A stretch of 42,297 bases of DNA from Puniceicoccaceae bacterium 5H. Lineage in GTDB: Bacteria; Verrucomicrobiota; Verrucomicrobiia; Opitutales; Oceanipulchritudinaceae. The first letter of the stretch is position 1. Each line of letters begins with the position of its first letter. The stretch lies in assembly GCA_009772895.1 (NCBI GenBank), contig WOUP01000026.1, positions 1-42,297 of the forward strand. The letters are read 5' to 3'. Of this stretch, positions 33,502-42,200 are shown one piece after another. The notes beneath the pieces were generated by a model, which made no database searches, was not told the DNA's origin, and saw only the letters and a program-made list of their open reading frames with translations. The position numbers and the translations under genes are program-made.

Positions 33502-34908
33502 TTAGCGGTCGGAGGGCAAGGGCTTACCGATCGAGTAGGCGTCAAAGCCGATTTCGCGCAGGCGCTGCAGGTCTGCAATGTTGCGGCCGTCGAAGATGAA
33601 GGCCGGCTTCTCCATGTCGCGGTAAATGCGCTCGTAGTCCAGTTGGTCGGGCTTGAACGCATCCCACTCGGTCATGATGGCGACCGCATGGGCGCCCTTG
33701 CAGGCGGCGTAGGCGTCTTCGTAAATTTCGATCGAGGCATTGGCGCGCCCCCCGGCCTGGGTAGGCTCCTGGCCCAAATCCTGGAACGTCTGGCCGGGGC
33801 TCACCTTGGGGTCGAAGATCGCCAGCTTGGCGCGCTCCTCGAGCAAGTGGCGACAGATCGAAATGGAGGACGACTCGCGCGTGTCGTTGGTGTCCTTCTT
33901 GAAGGCGAAGCCGAGGATTGCGATCTTCTTGCCTGAAACGGTGTTGAACAGCGTCTGTACGATGCGGGTGCTGAAGCGCCGGCGCTGCCAGTCGTTCATC
34001 GCCACCACCTGCTGCCAATAGGAGGCGACTTCCGGCAGGCCGAAGTGCTCACAGAGGTAGACCAGGTTGAGGATGTCCTTCTGGAAGCACGAACCGCCGA
34101 AACCGACGGAAGCCTTGAGGAACTTCGGGCCGATGCGGCTGTCGCGGCCGATGGCGTAGGCCACTTCGTCCACGTCGGCACCGGTGGCCTCGCACAGGGC
34201 GGAAATCGAGTTGATGGAGCTGATGCGCTGGGCGAGGAATGCGTTGGCGGTCAGCTTCGAGAGCTCGGAGCTCCAGAGATTGGTCGTGATGATGCGGTCA
34301 CGCGGCACCCAGGAAGCGTAGATGTCCACCAGTTCCTGGATCGCGGCCTCCCCGCCGTTGGTGCGCTCGCCGCCGACCAGCACGCGGTCGGGCTTTTCGA
34401 GGTCGGCCATGGCCGTGCCCTCCGCGAGGAACTCGGGGTTGGAGAGCACCTGGAAAGAGGCTTCCGTGTCCGCGCTCGAGAGGATCTTCTTGATCGACTC
34501 GGCGGTGCGGACCGGGATGGTGGACTTTTCCACGATGATCTTGTCCGACTTGGCCACGCGGGCGATCTGGCGGGCGCAACCTTCGATATAGCGCAGATCG
34601 GCCGCACGTCCGGCCCCGATACCGTAGGTCTTGGTCGGTGTGTTGACCGAGATGAAGATCATGTCCGCGTCGGCGATCTTGGCGTCGACCTCGGTCGAGA
34701 AAAACAGATTGCGGCCCCGGGCCTCTTTCACGACCTCCAGCAGGCCGGGCTCGAAGACGGGCAGGTCATCGGTTTGCCAGGCCGCGATGCGAGCCGCATT
34801 CAGGTCCACCACCGTCACTTCGATGTCGGGACGCTTTTGCGCGATTTTGGCCATGGTAGGACCGCCCACATAGCCGGCCCCGATACAACAAATCTTTTTG
34901 ACTGCCAT
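33502..34908 (-). CDS. ugd: UDP-glucose 6-dehydrogenase
   Basis: Oxidises UDP-glucose twice to UDP-glucuronate with NAD. A protein of 468 residues, the length of the animal-type enzyme. [18 protein letters not shown] (6-23) binds [15 protein letters not shown] and [13 protein letters not shown] follow, then [13 protein letters not shown] with catalytic C274, and [38 protein letters not shown] is characteristic of the eukaryote-like group. It feeds the UDP-xylose synthase and the 4-epimerase in the same locus. 171 bases separate it from polX, so it probably has its own promoter. Confidence 0.96.
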   Translation of the reverse strand: MAVKKICCIGAGYVGGPTMAKIAQKRPDIEVTVVDLNAARIAAWQTDDLPVFEPGLLEVVKEARGRNLFFSTEVDAKIADADMIFISVNTPTKTYGIGAGRAADLRYIEGCARQIARVAKSDKIIVEKSTIPVRTAESIKKILSSADTEASFQVLSNPEFLAEGTAMADLEKPDRVLVGGERTNGGEAAIQELVDIYASWVPRDRIITTNLWSSELSKLTANAFLAQRISSINSISALCEATGADVDEVAYAIGRDSRIGPKFLKASVGFGGSCFQKDILNLVYLCEHFGLPEVASYWQQVVAMNDWQRRRFSTRIVQTLFNTVSGKKIAILGFAFKKDTNDTRESSSISICRHLLEERAKLAIFDPKVSPGQTFQDLGQEPTQAGGRANASIEIYEDAYAACKGAHAVAIMTEWDAFKPDQLDYERIYRDMEKPAFIFDGRNIADLQRLREIGFDAYSIGKPLPSDR

Positions 34909-34945
34909 AATAACGAGAAGAAGAGAGTCTGCGCCTGACTGTGGT

Positions 34946-34961
34946 CGGGCAAGCTTGCCCG
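34946..34961. promoter_or_regulatory. 16-bp perfect palindrome upstream of ugd
   Basis: CGGGCAAGCTTGCCCG has no spacer and lies 38 bases upstream of the ugd ATG, in the 171-base gap that probably holds the promoter of the polysaccharide locus. It could bind a dimeric regulator. As a hairpin it would have no proper loop, and there is no T-run, so it is not a terminator. I see no convincing -35/-10 pair beside it. Confidence 0.4.
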
Positions 34962-35079
34962 GGAGGCAAGGCTAAAGTAGGCCCTAACCAGATGTCAGGA
35001 GCGGCCAATAAAGCACTTTTACCGGAAATTTCCACCAGCATCCTCAACTTCAGCCGAGGCGTACCCCAAATGGTAGCAC

Positions 35080-36843
35080 CTACGACCGACCGAGCCACGC
35101 GAGGACATCCGCGACCGACCAGGTGTTGACCACCGTCTCGGCCCGGAGCCAGCCCTTGCGCGCCACCCGTAGCCCGTCGACGACATGCTCGAGCCCCTCG
35201 GTGTTGTGCGCGTCGGGGTTGATCGCGCAGCGCACTCCCTTTTCCTGGGCGGTGCGCCACCAGCGCCAGTCCATGTCCAGTCGCCAGGGATTGGCGTTCA
35301 ACTCGATCACCACCCCCTCTTCCGCCGCCGCCTCGATCACCTTGAGGTGGTCGACGCGCGAAGGCTCGCGGCGCAGCAACAGGCGACCCGTCATGTGGCC
35401 GAGTATCTTGCGCACCTGCAGCGGATGACGGATCGCGCGGAGCACGCGCGCGTTGTAGGTGGCTTCGTCCTGCGTCATGGCCTGGTGGACCGACATCACG
35501 ATGTAATCGAGCTGGTTCAGCACCTCGTCCGGGAAGTCCAGCGCGCCATCGGTCAGGATGTCGACTTCCGAGCCCGCCAGCAGCCGCACTTTGAAGCGCC
35601 CGGATGCGTTCAGCTCACGGATCGCCTCCACCTGCGCCAGCAGGCGCTCCGGCTCCAGCCCGTGGGCCTGCCAGCTCGACTTGGAGTGGTCGGCCAGGCC
35701 GAGGTATTCCCAGCCCAGCGCGTCCGCCTTGGCCGCCATTTCTTCCAGCGTGGCCCGGCCGTCCGACGCCGTGGTGTGGTTGTGAAAAGCCCCGCGCAAA
35801 TCCGCATCCTGCACCAGCCGCGGCAATTCGCCTCGTTCGGCCGCTTCGATCTCGCCCCGACCCTCGCGCAGTTCCGGCGGGATGTGAGCCAGCTTGAGCG
35901 CCTCGAACAGATCTGCCTCGCTCTGAGCGGCGATGACGGACTTGCGTGCGCGTGGGGCGAGCTCTTGCGCCTTTTCGGCCTCGTCGGTCGGGAACAGGCC
36001 CCACTCGCTCAGGCTGAGCCCCTGGGCCAGCGCGCGCTGCCGCATCGCGACATTGTGGTCCTTGGAACCGGTAAAATGGTGCAGCGCAAAGACAAACTGG
36101 TGCGGCGGCACGACGCGCAAATCGGCCTGCAATCCCGTGCTGAAGCGCACGCTGCTCTTCGTCTCGCCATGGGCGGTCACCTCCGCCACCTCCGGGTGCT
36201 GGACCAGCCACTCCATGATCGGCGCCGGTTCGTCACTCGCGGCGATGAAGTCGAGATCGCCCACCGTCTCCATCTTGCGGCGAAAGCTGCCCGCGACCTC
36301 CGCCCGCTGGACTGCCGGCAACGCGCGCAGCTGCTCCAGCAGCGGCAGGGCGAGCGCCGCGGCATCCACCCACAAGTGGCGCTGGTTGTACTGCTCGCGC
36401 ATCTCGATCGCCTTCAACAGCTTCTGCGCCGTCTTCTCGCCCATGCCCGGCAGCGCGGCCAAACGCCCGTCCTCACAGGCCACCGTCAGCTCCTCGATGC
36501 TCGTGACGCCCAGTGCCTCGTGGACCTTGCGCACCTTCTTGGGCCCAAAGCCCGGGATTTCGAGCATCAACAGCAGCCCCTGGGGCGTCTCCGCGCGCAA
36601 CTGGTCATAGAGGTCGAGCTGATCGGTCTGGTAGAGCTTGGTGATCTTGTCCACCAGCGCCTTGCCGATGCCCTTGACCTCCCCCAGCCGCTCCTCGGCA
36701 ATCAACGTGCCCAGATCTTCATCGAGGCTCTCCAGCGCCCGCGCGCCATTCTGGTAGGCGCGAATCTTGAAGGGGTTCTCGCCCTTCAGCTCCAGCAGCT
36801 GGCCAATCTCCTCCAAAACCTCGGCAATCGCACGTGCATCCAT
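35080..36843 (-). CDS. polX: Family X DNA polymerase with PHP domain
   Basis: A protein of 587 residues. Residues 1 to about 150 hold the 8-kDa-like domain and two helix-hairpin-helix motifs (VKGIGKALVDKI, IPGFGPKKVRKVHEA, LPGMGEKTAQKL). Residues about 155-320 are the nucleotidyltransferase, with RAEVAGSFRRKMETVGDLDF and the metal-binding D196, D198 and D241 (LQADLRVV). Residues about 345-587 are the PHP domain: AFHNHTTASDG (H354, H356), YLGLADHSKS, LLAGSEVDIL, YIVMSVHQ, LGHMTGRLL, IELNANPWRLD and INPDAHN. Bacterial PolX proteins fill short gaps, and their PHP domain gives 3'-5' exonuclease and AP-site activity in repair. Transcribed away from the arsR operon; unrelated to glycan synthesis. 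Confidence 0.95.
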   Translation of the reverse strand: MDARAIAEVLEEIGQLLELKGENPFKIRAYQNGARALESLDEDLGTLIAEERLGEVKGIGKALVDKITKLYQTDQLDLYDQLRAETPQGLLLMLEIPGFGPKKVRKVHEALGVTSIEELTVACEDGRLAALPGMGEKTAQKLLKAIEMREQYNQRHLWVDAAALALPLLEQLRALPAVQRAEVAGSFRRKMETVGDLDFIAASDEPAPIMEWLVQHPEVAEVTAHGETKSSVRFSTGLQADLRVVPPHQFVFALHHFTGSKDHNVAMRQRALAQGLSLSEWGLFPTDEAEKAQELAPRARKSVIAAQSEADLFEALKLAHIPPELREGRGEIEAAERGELPRLVQDADLRGAFHNHTTASDGRATLEEMAAKADALGWEYLGLADHSKSSWQAHGLEPERLLAQVEAIRELNASGRFKVRLLAGSEVDILTDGALDFPDEVLNQLDYIVMSVHQAMTQDEATYNARVLRAIRHPLQVRKILGHMTGRLLLRREPSRVDHLKVIEAAAEEGVVIELNANPWRLDMDWRWWRTAQEKGVRCAINPDAHNTEGLEHVVDGLRVARKGWLRAETVVNTWSVADVLAWLGRS

Positions 36844-36994
36844 AACCCACAGACTCTACCACGCCGCGCCACGAAGAAAAGCGGCTTATTCGGCAGGGGC
36901 TTGATAAAGCGCGTGGGCGGGTGGCCTGCCGGCAGCAAACAGAAGCTTCAAGACGTACGTCGCGCGCGTTGCCACTCCCCACCTCAGCCCGGCC

Positions 36995-37032
36995 TTGACA
37001 TCCTTTATCGTATATTTACGTTATACGATAAA
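36995..37032 (+). promoter_or_regulatory. Promoter and operator of the arsR operon
   Basis: TTGACA at 36995-37000 is a perfect -35. TTTATCGTATA (37004-37014) and TATACGATAAA (37022-37032) are exact 11-bp inverted repeats around 7 bases, filling the region where the -10 and the transcription start must lie. The last base of the right arm is the A of the arsR ATG. A repressor bound here would block RNA polymerase directly. No perfect TATAAT is present; TATA-like elements sit inside the repeat. Confidence 0.78.
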
Positions 37033-37376
37033 TGACGCGATCCAGAGCAGATTTGTTTGATGCGGAAACCGTGGCCATGGCCGATTTTGCCCGGGCGATG
37101 AGCCACCCGGCGAGGATTGCGATTTTGCGACGGTTGATGGAAGAGGGAGCGCAGACCGCGGGCCAGTTGGTCGCGGCGCTGCCGCTTGCCCAGGCCACCG
37201 TGTCCCAGCATTTGCGGGCCTTGCGCGAGGCGGAGCTGGTGGTCGCCACCGAAGCCGGCACGCGCATCACCTACGCGCTCGAGGGTGCCCGCATCCGACA
37301 CTTCTGCCACGCGTTTCAACAGGCCCTCGGCACGGCCGGCGTCCCGACCGAAGCCATGCGCGCCTGCCACATCTAA
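37032..37376 (+). CDS. ArsR-family transcriptional repressor
   Basis: A protein of 114 residues, the usual size. MADFARAMSHPARIAILRRLMEEGAQTAGQLVAALPLAQATVSQHLRALREAELVVATEAGTRITYAL is the ArsR winged helix, with recognition helix QATVSQHLRALREA at about 54-67. The classic arsenic site ELCVCDL is absent. Only C92 and C112 are present, so a thiol-, persulfide- or CoA-related signal is possible but not shown. The operator overlaps the start codon: with this ATG the message would be almost leaderless; the ATG at 37077 is the alternative. It heads the operon with the sulfur flavoprotein, 27 bases downstream, and probably represses both. Confidence 0.88.
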   Translation: MTRSRADLFDAETVAMADFARAMSHPARIAILRRLMEEGAQTAGQLVAALPLAQATVSQHLRALREAELVVATEAGTRITYALEGARIRHFCHAFQQALGTAGVPTEAMRACHI

Positions 37377-37403
37377 TTTACCACCCCACCCACTTAGACC
37401 TTT

Positions 37404-39917
37404 ATGAGCCAGCAAACCTCGACTGATACGGCCTCCGGCCAAAACCAGACAGACCGGTCTCCTCAAAAACTGCGCCTCGTCATCGTCGGCGGTGTCGCCG
37501 GCGGGGCGAGCACCGCCGCGCGGGCGCGTCGCCTCTGCGAAAACGCCGAGATCACGTTGATCGAGCGCGGGCCGGACGTCTCGTTCGCCAACTGCGGGCT
37601 GCCCTACTACATCGGGGGTGAGATCCAGGACCGCAGCCGTCTGGCGGTGCAGACGCCGCAGTCGCTGCAGGAGATGTTGAACCTGCAGGTGCACACGCGC
37701 ACCGAAGTCGTCGCGATCGACCGGCAGCACAAGACCGTGCGCGTGCGCAACCTCGAGGACGCGCAGGAGCGCGAGCTGCCCTACGACAAGTTGCTGCTCG
37801 CCCCCGGCGCCAGCCCCGTGCGGCCGCCCCTGCCCGGGATCGACCACCCGCAGATCCATACCCTGCGCAACCTGGCCGACATGGATCGCATCAAGAATGC
37901 GGCCACCGACGCCGCCAGCGTGACGATCATTGGCGCCGGCTTCATTGGGCTCGAGGTGGCGGAGCAGATGGTGCACCTCGGCAAGCAGGTGCGCGTGGTC
38001 GAGATGCAGCCGCAAGTGCTCGCCCAGATGGACCGCGAGATGGTGCGCCCGCTGGAAGATGAATTGCGCCAGCACGGCGTCGAGCTGGTGCTGGGCGACG
38101 GCATCGCCTCCTTTGCCGACGACAGCGGCAAGGTGCGTGCGACTCTGAAGTCCGGGCGCGAGCTGGAAAGCGACGTGGTGCTGCTCTCGATCGGCGTGCG
38201 GCCCGAGTCCCAACTGGCCAAGGACGCCGGTCTCGAGCTCGGTGCGCGCGGGCACATCACCGTCAACGAGTTTCAACAGACCAGCGACCCGGATATCTAT
38301 GCGGTGGGTGACGTGGTCGAGACCGCCGAGCCGATCCTGGGCGAGCGCACCGCCATCCCGCTGGGCGGGCCGGCCAACCGTCAGGGCCGGACGGCGGCGG
38401 ACCACATCTTCCGCCCCGACCTCGTAAACCCCTACCCCGGCTCGCTCGGCACCGCCATCGTGCGCGTGTTCGACTTCGCCGCCGGCGTCACCGGCTACAC
38501 CGAGGCCCGCCTCAAGCAGGCCGACCACCCCTATGAGACCGTCACGGTGACGGATTACGCGCACGCCAGCTACTACCCGGGCGCACAGCACTTGACGCTC
38601 AAGATCGTCTGGGACCCGAAGGACGGTTGCCTGCTGGGCGCGCAAGCCGTCGGTGCCGAGGGCGTGGACAAGCGCCTCGACGTGCTGGCCACCGCCCTGC
38701 GTGCGCGCCTGACGATCGACGACTTGTGCCACCTCGAGCTGTCCTACGCCCCGCCCTTCGGCTCGGCCAAGGACGTGATCAACATCGCGGGCTTTGCCGC
38801 CACCAATCTGCGCGACGGCCTGAACCGGCGCATTGAATTAGACGACCTCGACGGCGCGACGCTGCTCGACGTACGCCCTGCCGCGATGGCGGAGATCCAG
38901 CCGATCCCGGGCGCGCGCAGCATCCCGCTGGGCGAGTTGCGCAACCGTCTGGATGAGCTCGACCGCAGCAAACCGGTCGCCACCATCTGCAACCTGGGCA
39001 AGATGAGCTACTTTGGCGCGCGCATCCTCTCCCAAAACGGCTTCGAGAGCTATAGCGTGACCGGTGGGGCCAAGGTCAACCTGCCCAAGGAACCCGCCCC
39101 GGCCTCCTCGCCGCCAGCCAAGCCCGCGCCCGCCCCACAACCCAAAGCCGAGGCGCCCGCTGCCAGCGCCGAAGAAGAGCCCGCCTTGCGCCTCGATGCC
39201 AGCGGCCTCGCCTGCCCCGGCCCGATCATGCGCGTCAAGAATGCCGTGGACGAGCTGGAGGCGGGGCAAGTGCTGGAAGTGAGCGTGACCGACAGCGGCT
39301 TTCTGCAGGACTTCCCGGCGTTTTGCCGCAGCCAGGGCCACGAGCTGATTTTTGTCGAAAAGCGGGAGGGCAAGGTCGTCGGACGGCTGCGCAAGCAGGG
39401 CCAGACCGCGGACGCACCGGCCCAAACCGCCGCTCCCGCCCAGCGCAAGGGCACGACGCTGGTGGTCTTCTCGCAAGACCTCGACAAGGCGCTGGCCTCG
39501 CTCGTCATTGCCAATGGCGCCCTCGCGATGGGCAAGGAGGTGACGCTCTTCTTCACCTTCTGGGGCCTCAACGTGCTGCGCAAGGACCACGCCCCCGCGG
39601 TCGCGGGCAAGACCTTCATGGACAAAATGTTTGGCTGGATGATGCCGCGTGGGGTCAACCGCCTGCCGCTCTCCAACATGCACATGGGCGGCATGGGCAC
39701 CGCGCTGATGAAACACCGCATGGCCTCTAAAAATCTGCCGAACCTGCCCGATTTATTAGACTCTGCCCGCCAGAGCGGGGCGCGACTCGTCGCTTGCTCC
39801 ATGTCGATGGAGGCGATGGGCATCCGCGCCGAGGAGTTGATCGATGGGGTTGAGGTAGGCGGCGTGGCGGACTTCCTGGCTGCGACCGAAGATAGCGCAG
39901 CCTCCCTTTTTGTATAG
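37404..39917 (+). CDS. Four-domain sulfur-transfer flavoprotein (CoADR-rhodanese-TusA-DsrE)
   Basis: A protein of 837 residues. Residues about 22-475 are a flavin disulfide reductase like CoA-disulfide/NADH-dependent persulfide reductases: LRLVIVGGVAGGASTAARARR for FAD, SFANCGLPYYIGG with redox C64, and TIIGAGFIGLEVAEQM for NAD(P)H. Residues about 479-565 are a rhodanese domain with ATICNLGKMSYFGAR (C529). A Pro/Ala linker leads to a TusA domain (about 595-665), LDASGLACPGPIMRVKNAVDEL, with the CPxP Cys C604. Residues about 683-837 are DsrE-like, with VACSMSMEAMGI (C798). Four reactive cysteines on one chain suggest that persulfide sulfur is handed along and reduced or delivered. Controlled by the ArsR repressor upstream. 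Confidence 0.93.
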   Translation: MSQQTSTDTASGQNQTDRSPQKLRLVIVGGVAGGASTAARARRLCENAEITLIERGPDVSFANCGLPYYIGGEIQDRSRLAVQTPQSLQEMLNLQVHTRTEVVAIDRQHKTVRVRNLEDAQERELPYDKLLLAPGASPVRPPLPGIDHPQIHTLRNLADMDRIKNAATDAASVTIIGAGFIGLEVAEQMVHLGKQVRVVEMQPQVLAQMDREMVRPLEDELRQHGVELVLGDGIASFADDSGKVRATLKSGRELESDVVLLSIGVRPESQLAKDAGLELGARGHITVNEFQQTSDPDIYAVGDVVETAEPILGERTAIPLGGPANRQGRTAADHIFRPDLVNPYPGSLGTAIVRVFDFAAGVTGYTEARLKQADHPYETVTVTDYAHASYYPGAQHLTLKIVWDPKDGCLLGAQAVGAEGVDKRLDVLATALRARLTIDDLCHLELSYAPPFGSAKDVINIAGFAATNLRDGLNRRIELDDLDGATLLDVRPAAMAEIQPIPGARSIPLGELRNRLDELDRSKPVATICNLGKMSYFGARILSQNGFESYSVTGGAKVNLPKEPAPASSPPAKPAPAPQPKAEAPAASAEEEPALRLDASGLACPGPIMRVKNAVDELEAGQVLEVSVTDSGFLQDFPAFCRSQGHELIFVEKREGKVVGRLRKQGQTADAPAQTAAPAQRKGTTLVVFSQDLDKALASLVIANGALAMGKEVTLFFTFWGLNVLRKDHAPAVAGKTFMDKMFGWMMPRGVNRLPLSNMHMGGMGTALMKHRMASKNLPNLPDLLDSARQSGARLVACSMSMEAMGIRAEELIDGVEVGGVADFLAATEDSAASLFV

Positions 39918-39961
39918 AGCATACAAGAGCATCCTGCGTAAGAGAGTCAGAGAGCGACACA

Positions 39962-39993
39962 CCGCAGCTTCCCTTGGGAGCTGCGGCCTTTTT
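39962..39993 (+). terminator. Intrinsic terminator after the sulfur flavoprotein gene
   Basis: CCGCAGCT (39962-39969) pairs with AGCTGCGG (39979-39986) around a 9-base middle in which CCC/GGG can also pair. CC and five T follow. It starts 45 bases after the stop at 39917 and lies just before the convergent glycosyltransferase gene. Confidence 0.88.
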
Positions 39994-40001
39994 ATATGTC
40001 C

Positions 40002-41019
40002 TCACGGCGCGTCGCGATTGAGCGGCAACGGCAACGGGCGTCCCGTGCGACGCCAAGCCGCCAACACCGCTCCGCGAGCCACTGCCCGCAAGCCCCAACG
40101 CCAGCGTTGCAGTCGATACCGCACCGGCCAGAACGCCACCTGTCCCCGCGTATGCGCCGCCTGCGCCGGGCCGATCAGCTGCAACGCATCCACCACCGTC
40201 CGACCCACCCGGTCTGACGCCAACGTGCGCTCCCACTCGGCCCGCGCCGCCCGCCCCATCGCATCCGCCCGATCGGCATATTCCGCGAGCACTTCCGGCA
40301 GGCGCCCCACCAGGCGCTCGGGCACGCGCACCGCACAGGCCTGCCAGCGGATAAACGGCGGCGGCGCCCATGCGTTGGAGAGGATGACCGGCACCCGCCC
40401 CGCCCTGAGCGTCTCGAACAGCCGGATGGAGCTCGGCGCGGCCCCGCGCGGACACAGCACGAAGCGCGACCGCTCCAGCTGCTCCAGATACCAACGGCGG
40501 CGTTCGACCCGGCCGAGCTGCTGCGGGTCCCATTGATGGAAGGTCGAGGTATCCACCACCTGCACGTCCGCGCGGCTCCAGCGCTGCCGCAAGAGACGCT
40601 TGCGCACCCAGGAGGTCGAACCGCCGGCAAACGAGAACCAGAGGTCATGCTTGCGCGTCGAAGCCGCCAGGCGGTCCAGCGCCGCGTCTGCCTGGCTCGC
40701 CTCCAGATAAAAGCCGCCCATCAGCCGCCGAGGATCCGTCCGGCACGTGATGCCGGTATAGAGCCCAGGCAGGAAGCCCAAGGGCCGGTCCTGCTGCGAA
40801 AACGCAAACGACTTGTGCAGGTACCGCTGCAAGTCGAGGGTCCGCAGGGGCTCGAAGGCGTGCGCGTAGTCCGGCCAATCCGTCCAGATAATCGCATCCG
40901 CTTCCTCCAGCGATTCGACGTAACGGTATTTATCCCCCTGCCCCCCGCCGCAACAGGGGCTCCAGACGCTGCGCCTCGTCCGGTCGATCGGCCAAAAGCG
41001 GGCGGACGGTGATCTTCAT
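40002..41019 (-). pseudogene. Exostosin-family glycosyltransferase with a frameshift near its start
   Basis: The main frame below 40998 encodes an exostosin-like (GT47-type) enzyme: YVESLEEADAIIWTDWPDY, then FVLCPRGAAPSSIRLFETLRAGRVPVILSNAWAPP, the family signature. That frame has no ATG; its first usual start (TTG, 40832) lies after clearly conserved-looking sequence. The natural start is the ATG at 41019, which overlaps the Nudix stop as ATGA and gives MKITVRPL, but in another frame that stops after 29 codons. Dropping one T from the TTTT run (plus-strand AAAA, 40994-40997) joins MKITVRPL to WPIDRTRRSVWSPCCGGG and yields 338 residues. It is a recent frameshift, a sequencing error, or a +1 recoding site (CTT T, the slip codon known from prfB). 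Confidence 0.78.
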
Positions 41020-41519
41020 TTTCCGCGCCAACGCTGCCAGATGAGCACGAATGAGGGCGCGTGGTCTTGCGGCCGGTTTTGCACCCACCAGTCGACCACC
41101 TCGGGCGCGAACCAGCCACCCCCCTCAAGCTCACTCGCCTGCAGCGTGAAGGGGCCCTCGTGGGCCGCCCCGTAGACCCAGACGAATTCCTGCCCGGTCT
41201 GCTCACTCGCCTCGAGGTAAAAGAGCGGTTCCAGCGCCTCGGCCCGGATCTTCACGCCCAGTTCTTCCTTCACCTCGCGCGGGGCAGTGTCGAGGTAGGT
41301 GTCGCCCGCGGCCACGTGCCCCGCCGCCGAGCTATCCCAGCGCGAGGGGAAGGTATCCTTGGTGCGCGCACGCTGCTGCAGGAAGATCTCGCCCCGCGCG
41401 TTGAAGACCAGCACGTGCACGGCGCGATGCAAAAGACCCCGCGCATGGACTTCCGTGCGAGGGGCCTGAGAAATGACCGCATCGTGGCGGTCGACGACAT
41501 CGAAGATCTCCTCGGCCAT
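41016..41519 (-). CDS. Nudix hydrolase (YfcD-like)
   Basis: A protein of 167 residues. MAEEIFDVVDRHDAVISQAPRTEVHARGLLHRAVHVLVFNARGEIFLQQRARTKDTFPSRWDSSAAGHV matches the IPP-isomerase-like Nudix proteins such as YfcD. The Nudix box runs from G67 to V89: GHVAAGDTYLDTAPREVKEELGV, intact at REVKEELG with Asp (D73) in place of the first box Glu. Hydrolyses a nucleoside diphosphate-linked or related substrate, unknown here. Its stop overlaps the start of the exostosin-like gene (ATGA), suggesting co-translation. Confidence 0.88.
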   Translation of the reverse strand: MAEEIFDVVDRHDAVISQAPRTEVHARGLLHRAVHVLVFNARGEIFLQQRARTKDTFPSRWDSSAAGHVAAGDTYLDTAPREVKEELGVKIRAEALEPLFYLEASEQTGQEFVWVYGAAHEGPFTLQASELEGGGWFAPEVVDWWVQNRPQDHAPSFVLIWQRWRGK

Positions 41520-41558
41520 GCCGCCAGCTAAAGCGGTGGCCGGGCGCGCGGCAAGGGC

Positions 41559-42200
41559 CTACATGCCCTGCCGCACAAAGTTGATCACTTCGCTGTCGTC
41601 CTTGAGCACGATGTGCTGCTCGCCATTGGTCTCGGCACCGACGTAGTTCATCGCCGCCGCGGCGAGCACCGGCACGTAGGCGCGCATGTCCTGGCTCTGG
41701 TCGGTGGCGCGCACCGTCAGGTTCCAGAGTTCCTCGCCCGGCGTGCCGTCGGGCTGCAACTCGCGCGCGCTCATCGTGAGCGACTTCTGGTAAAGGGAAT
41801 ACGTCCGGGTCGAACGCTCGTGATAGATGTCCGTATAGCTCGGTCCCGGCGTCCAGCTGTAGCCGATCAGATGTCCCTTCTTGTCCACCACGGCCACCCG
41901 GGTGTAGGACGGGCGGGAATAGAAGACGGGCTCCGTCCGCGTTTCGGACTGCTGAATGGGGCCTTTCATCTCGGTCTTGAACGAGATGGCGACATCGGCC
42001 TCGGCGGTATCGCTGGTGCGGATGTAGCCGGCGCCGGCCAAAGCCGTTTCAAGGTATTCCGCCGTTTCCGCAAACCGCAGGTCGCCGGGCTTGAGGTTGG
42101 GGTCGTTGCTCTTGAGGGTGTAATAGAGCAGGTTGCCGGCCGTCGGGTTGGCCGCGAGCGCGGCATCCTGTCGCGCCATCGAATCGACTGACAGGTAATA
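41559..42200 (-). pseudogene. DUF4136-like lipoprotein gene, 5' end removed by an insertion sequence
   Basis: The body of about 206 residues (from the ATG at 42179) reads DLRFAETAEYLETALAGAGYIRTSDTAEADVAISF and TRVAVVDKKGHLIGYSW, like the DUF4136-type envelope lipoproteins. In-frame sequence YYLSVDS just upstream of that ATG also fits the family, whose members begin with a lipoprotein signal and a short VDS-type strand. That signal is missing: the frame runs at 42200 into the end of an insertion sequence and meets its transposase stop at 42210-42212. The remaining ORF might still be made from the internal ATG but would stay in the cytoplasm. Function of the intact protein unknown. Confidence 0.65.

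Noticed and set aside
35024-35033. GGAAATTTCC palindrome upstream of ugd
   Set aside because: Only 10 bases, expected by chance, with no promoter elements beside it.
35185-37035. Plus-strand open frame of 616 codons across polX
   Set aside because: Shadow of polX, which has all its polymerase and PHP motifs.
37032-37376. Arsenic-responsive ArsR
   Set aside because: The ELCVCDL metal site is missing and no arsenic gene is nearby. The downstream gene handles sulfur.
37005-38732. Minus-strand open frame of 575 codons opposite arsR and the flavoprotein
   Set aside because: Shadow of clear plus-strand domains; it also covers the arsR operator.
41016-41519. Read-through fusion of the Nudix protein with the exostosin-like protein
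   Set aside because: The two are in the same frame across the TGA, but the ATGA overlap with a good MKITVRPL start makes separate proteins with a frameshift the simpler reading.
41548-41574. Imperfect inverted repeat around the stop of the lipoprotein-like gene
   Set aside because: One bulge, no T-run, and it spans coding sequence and stop codon. Too weak to call a terminator.
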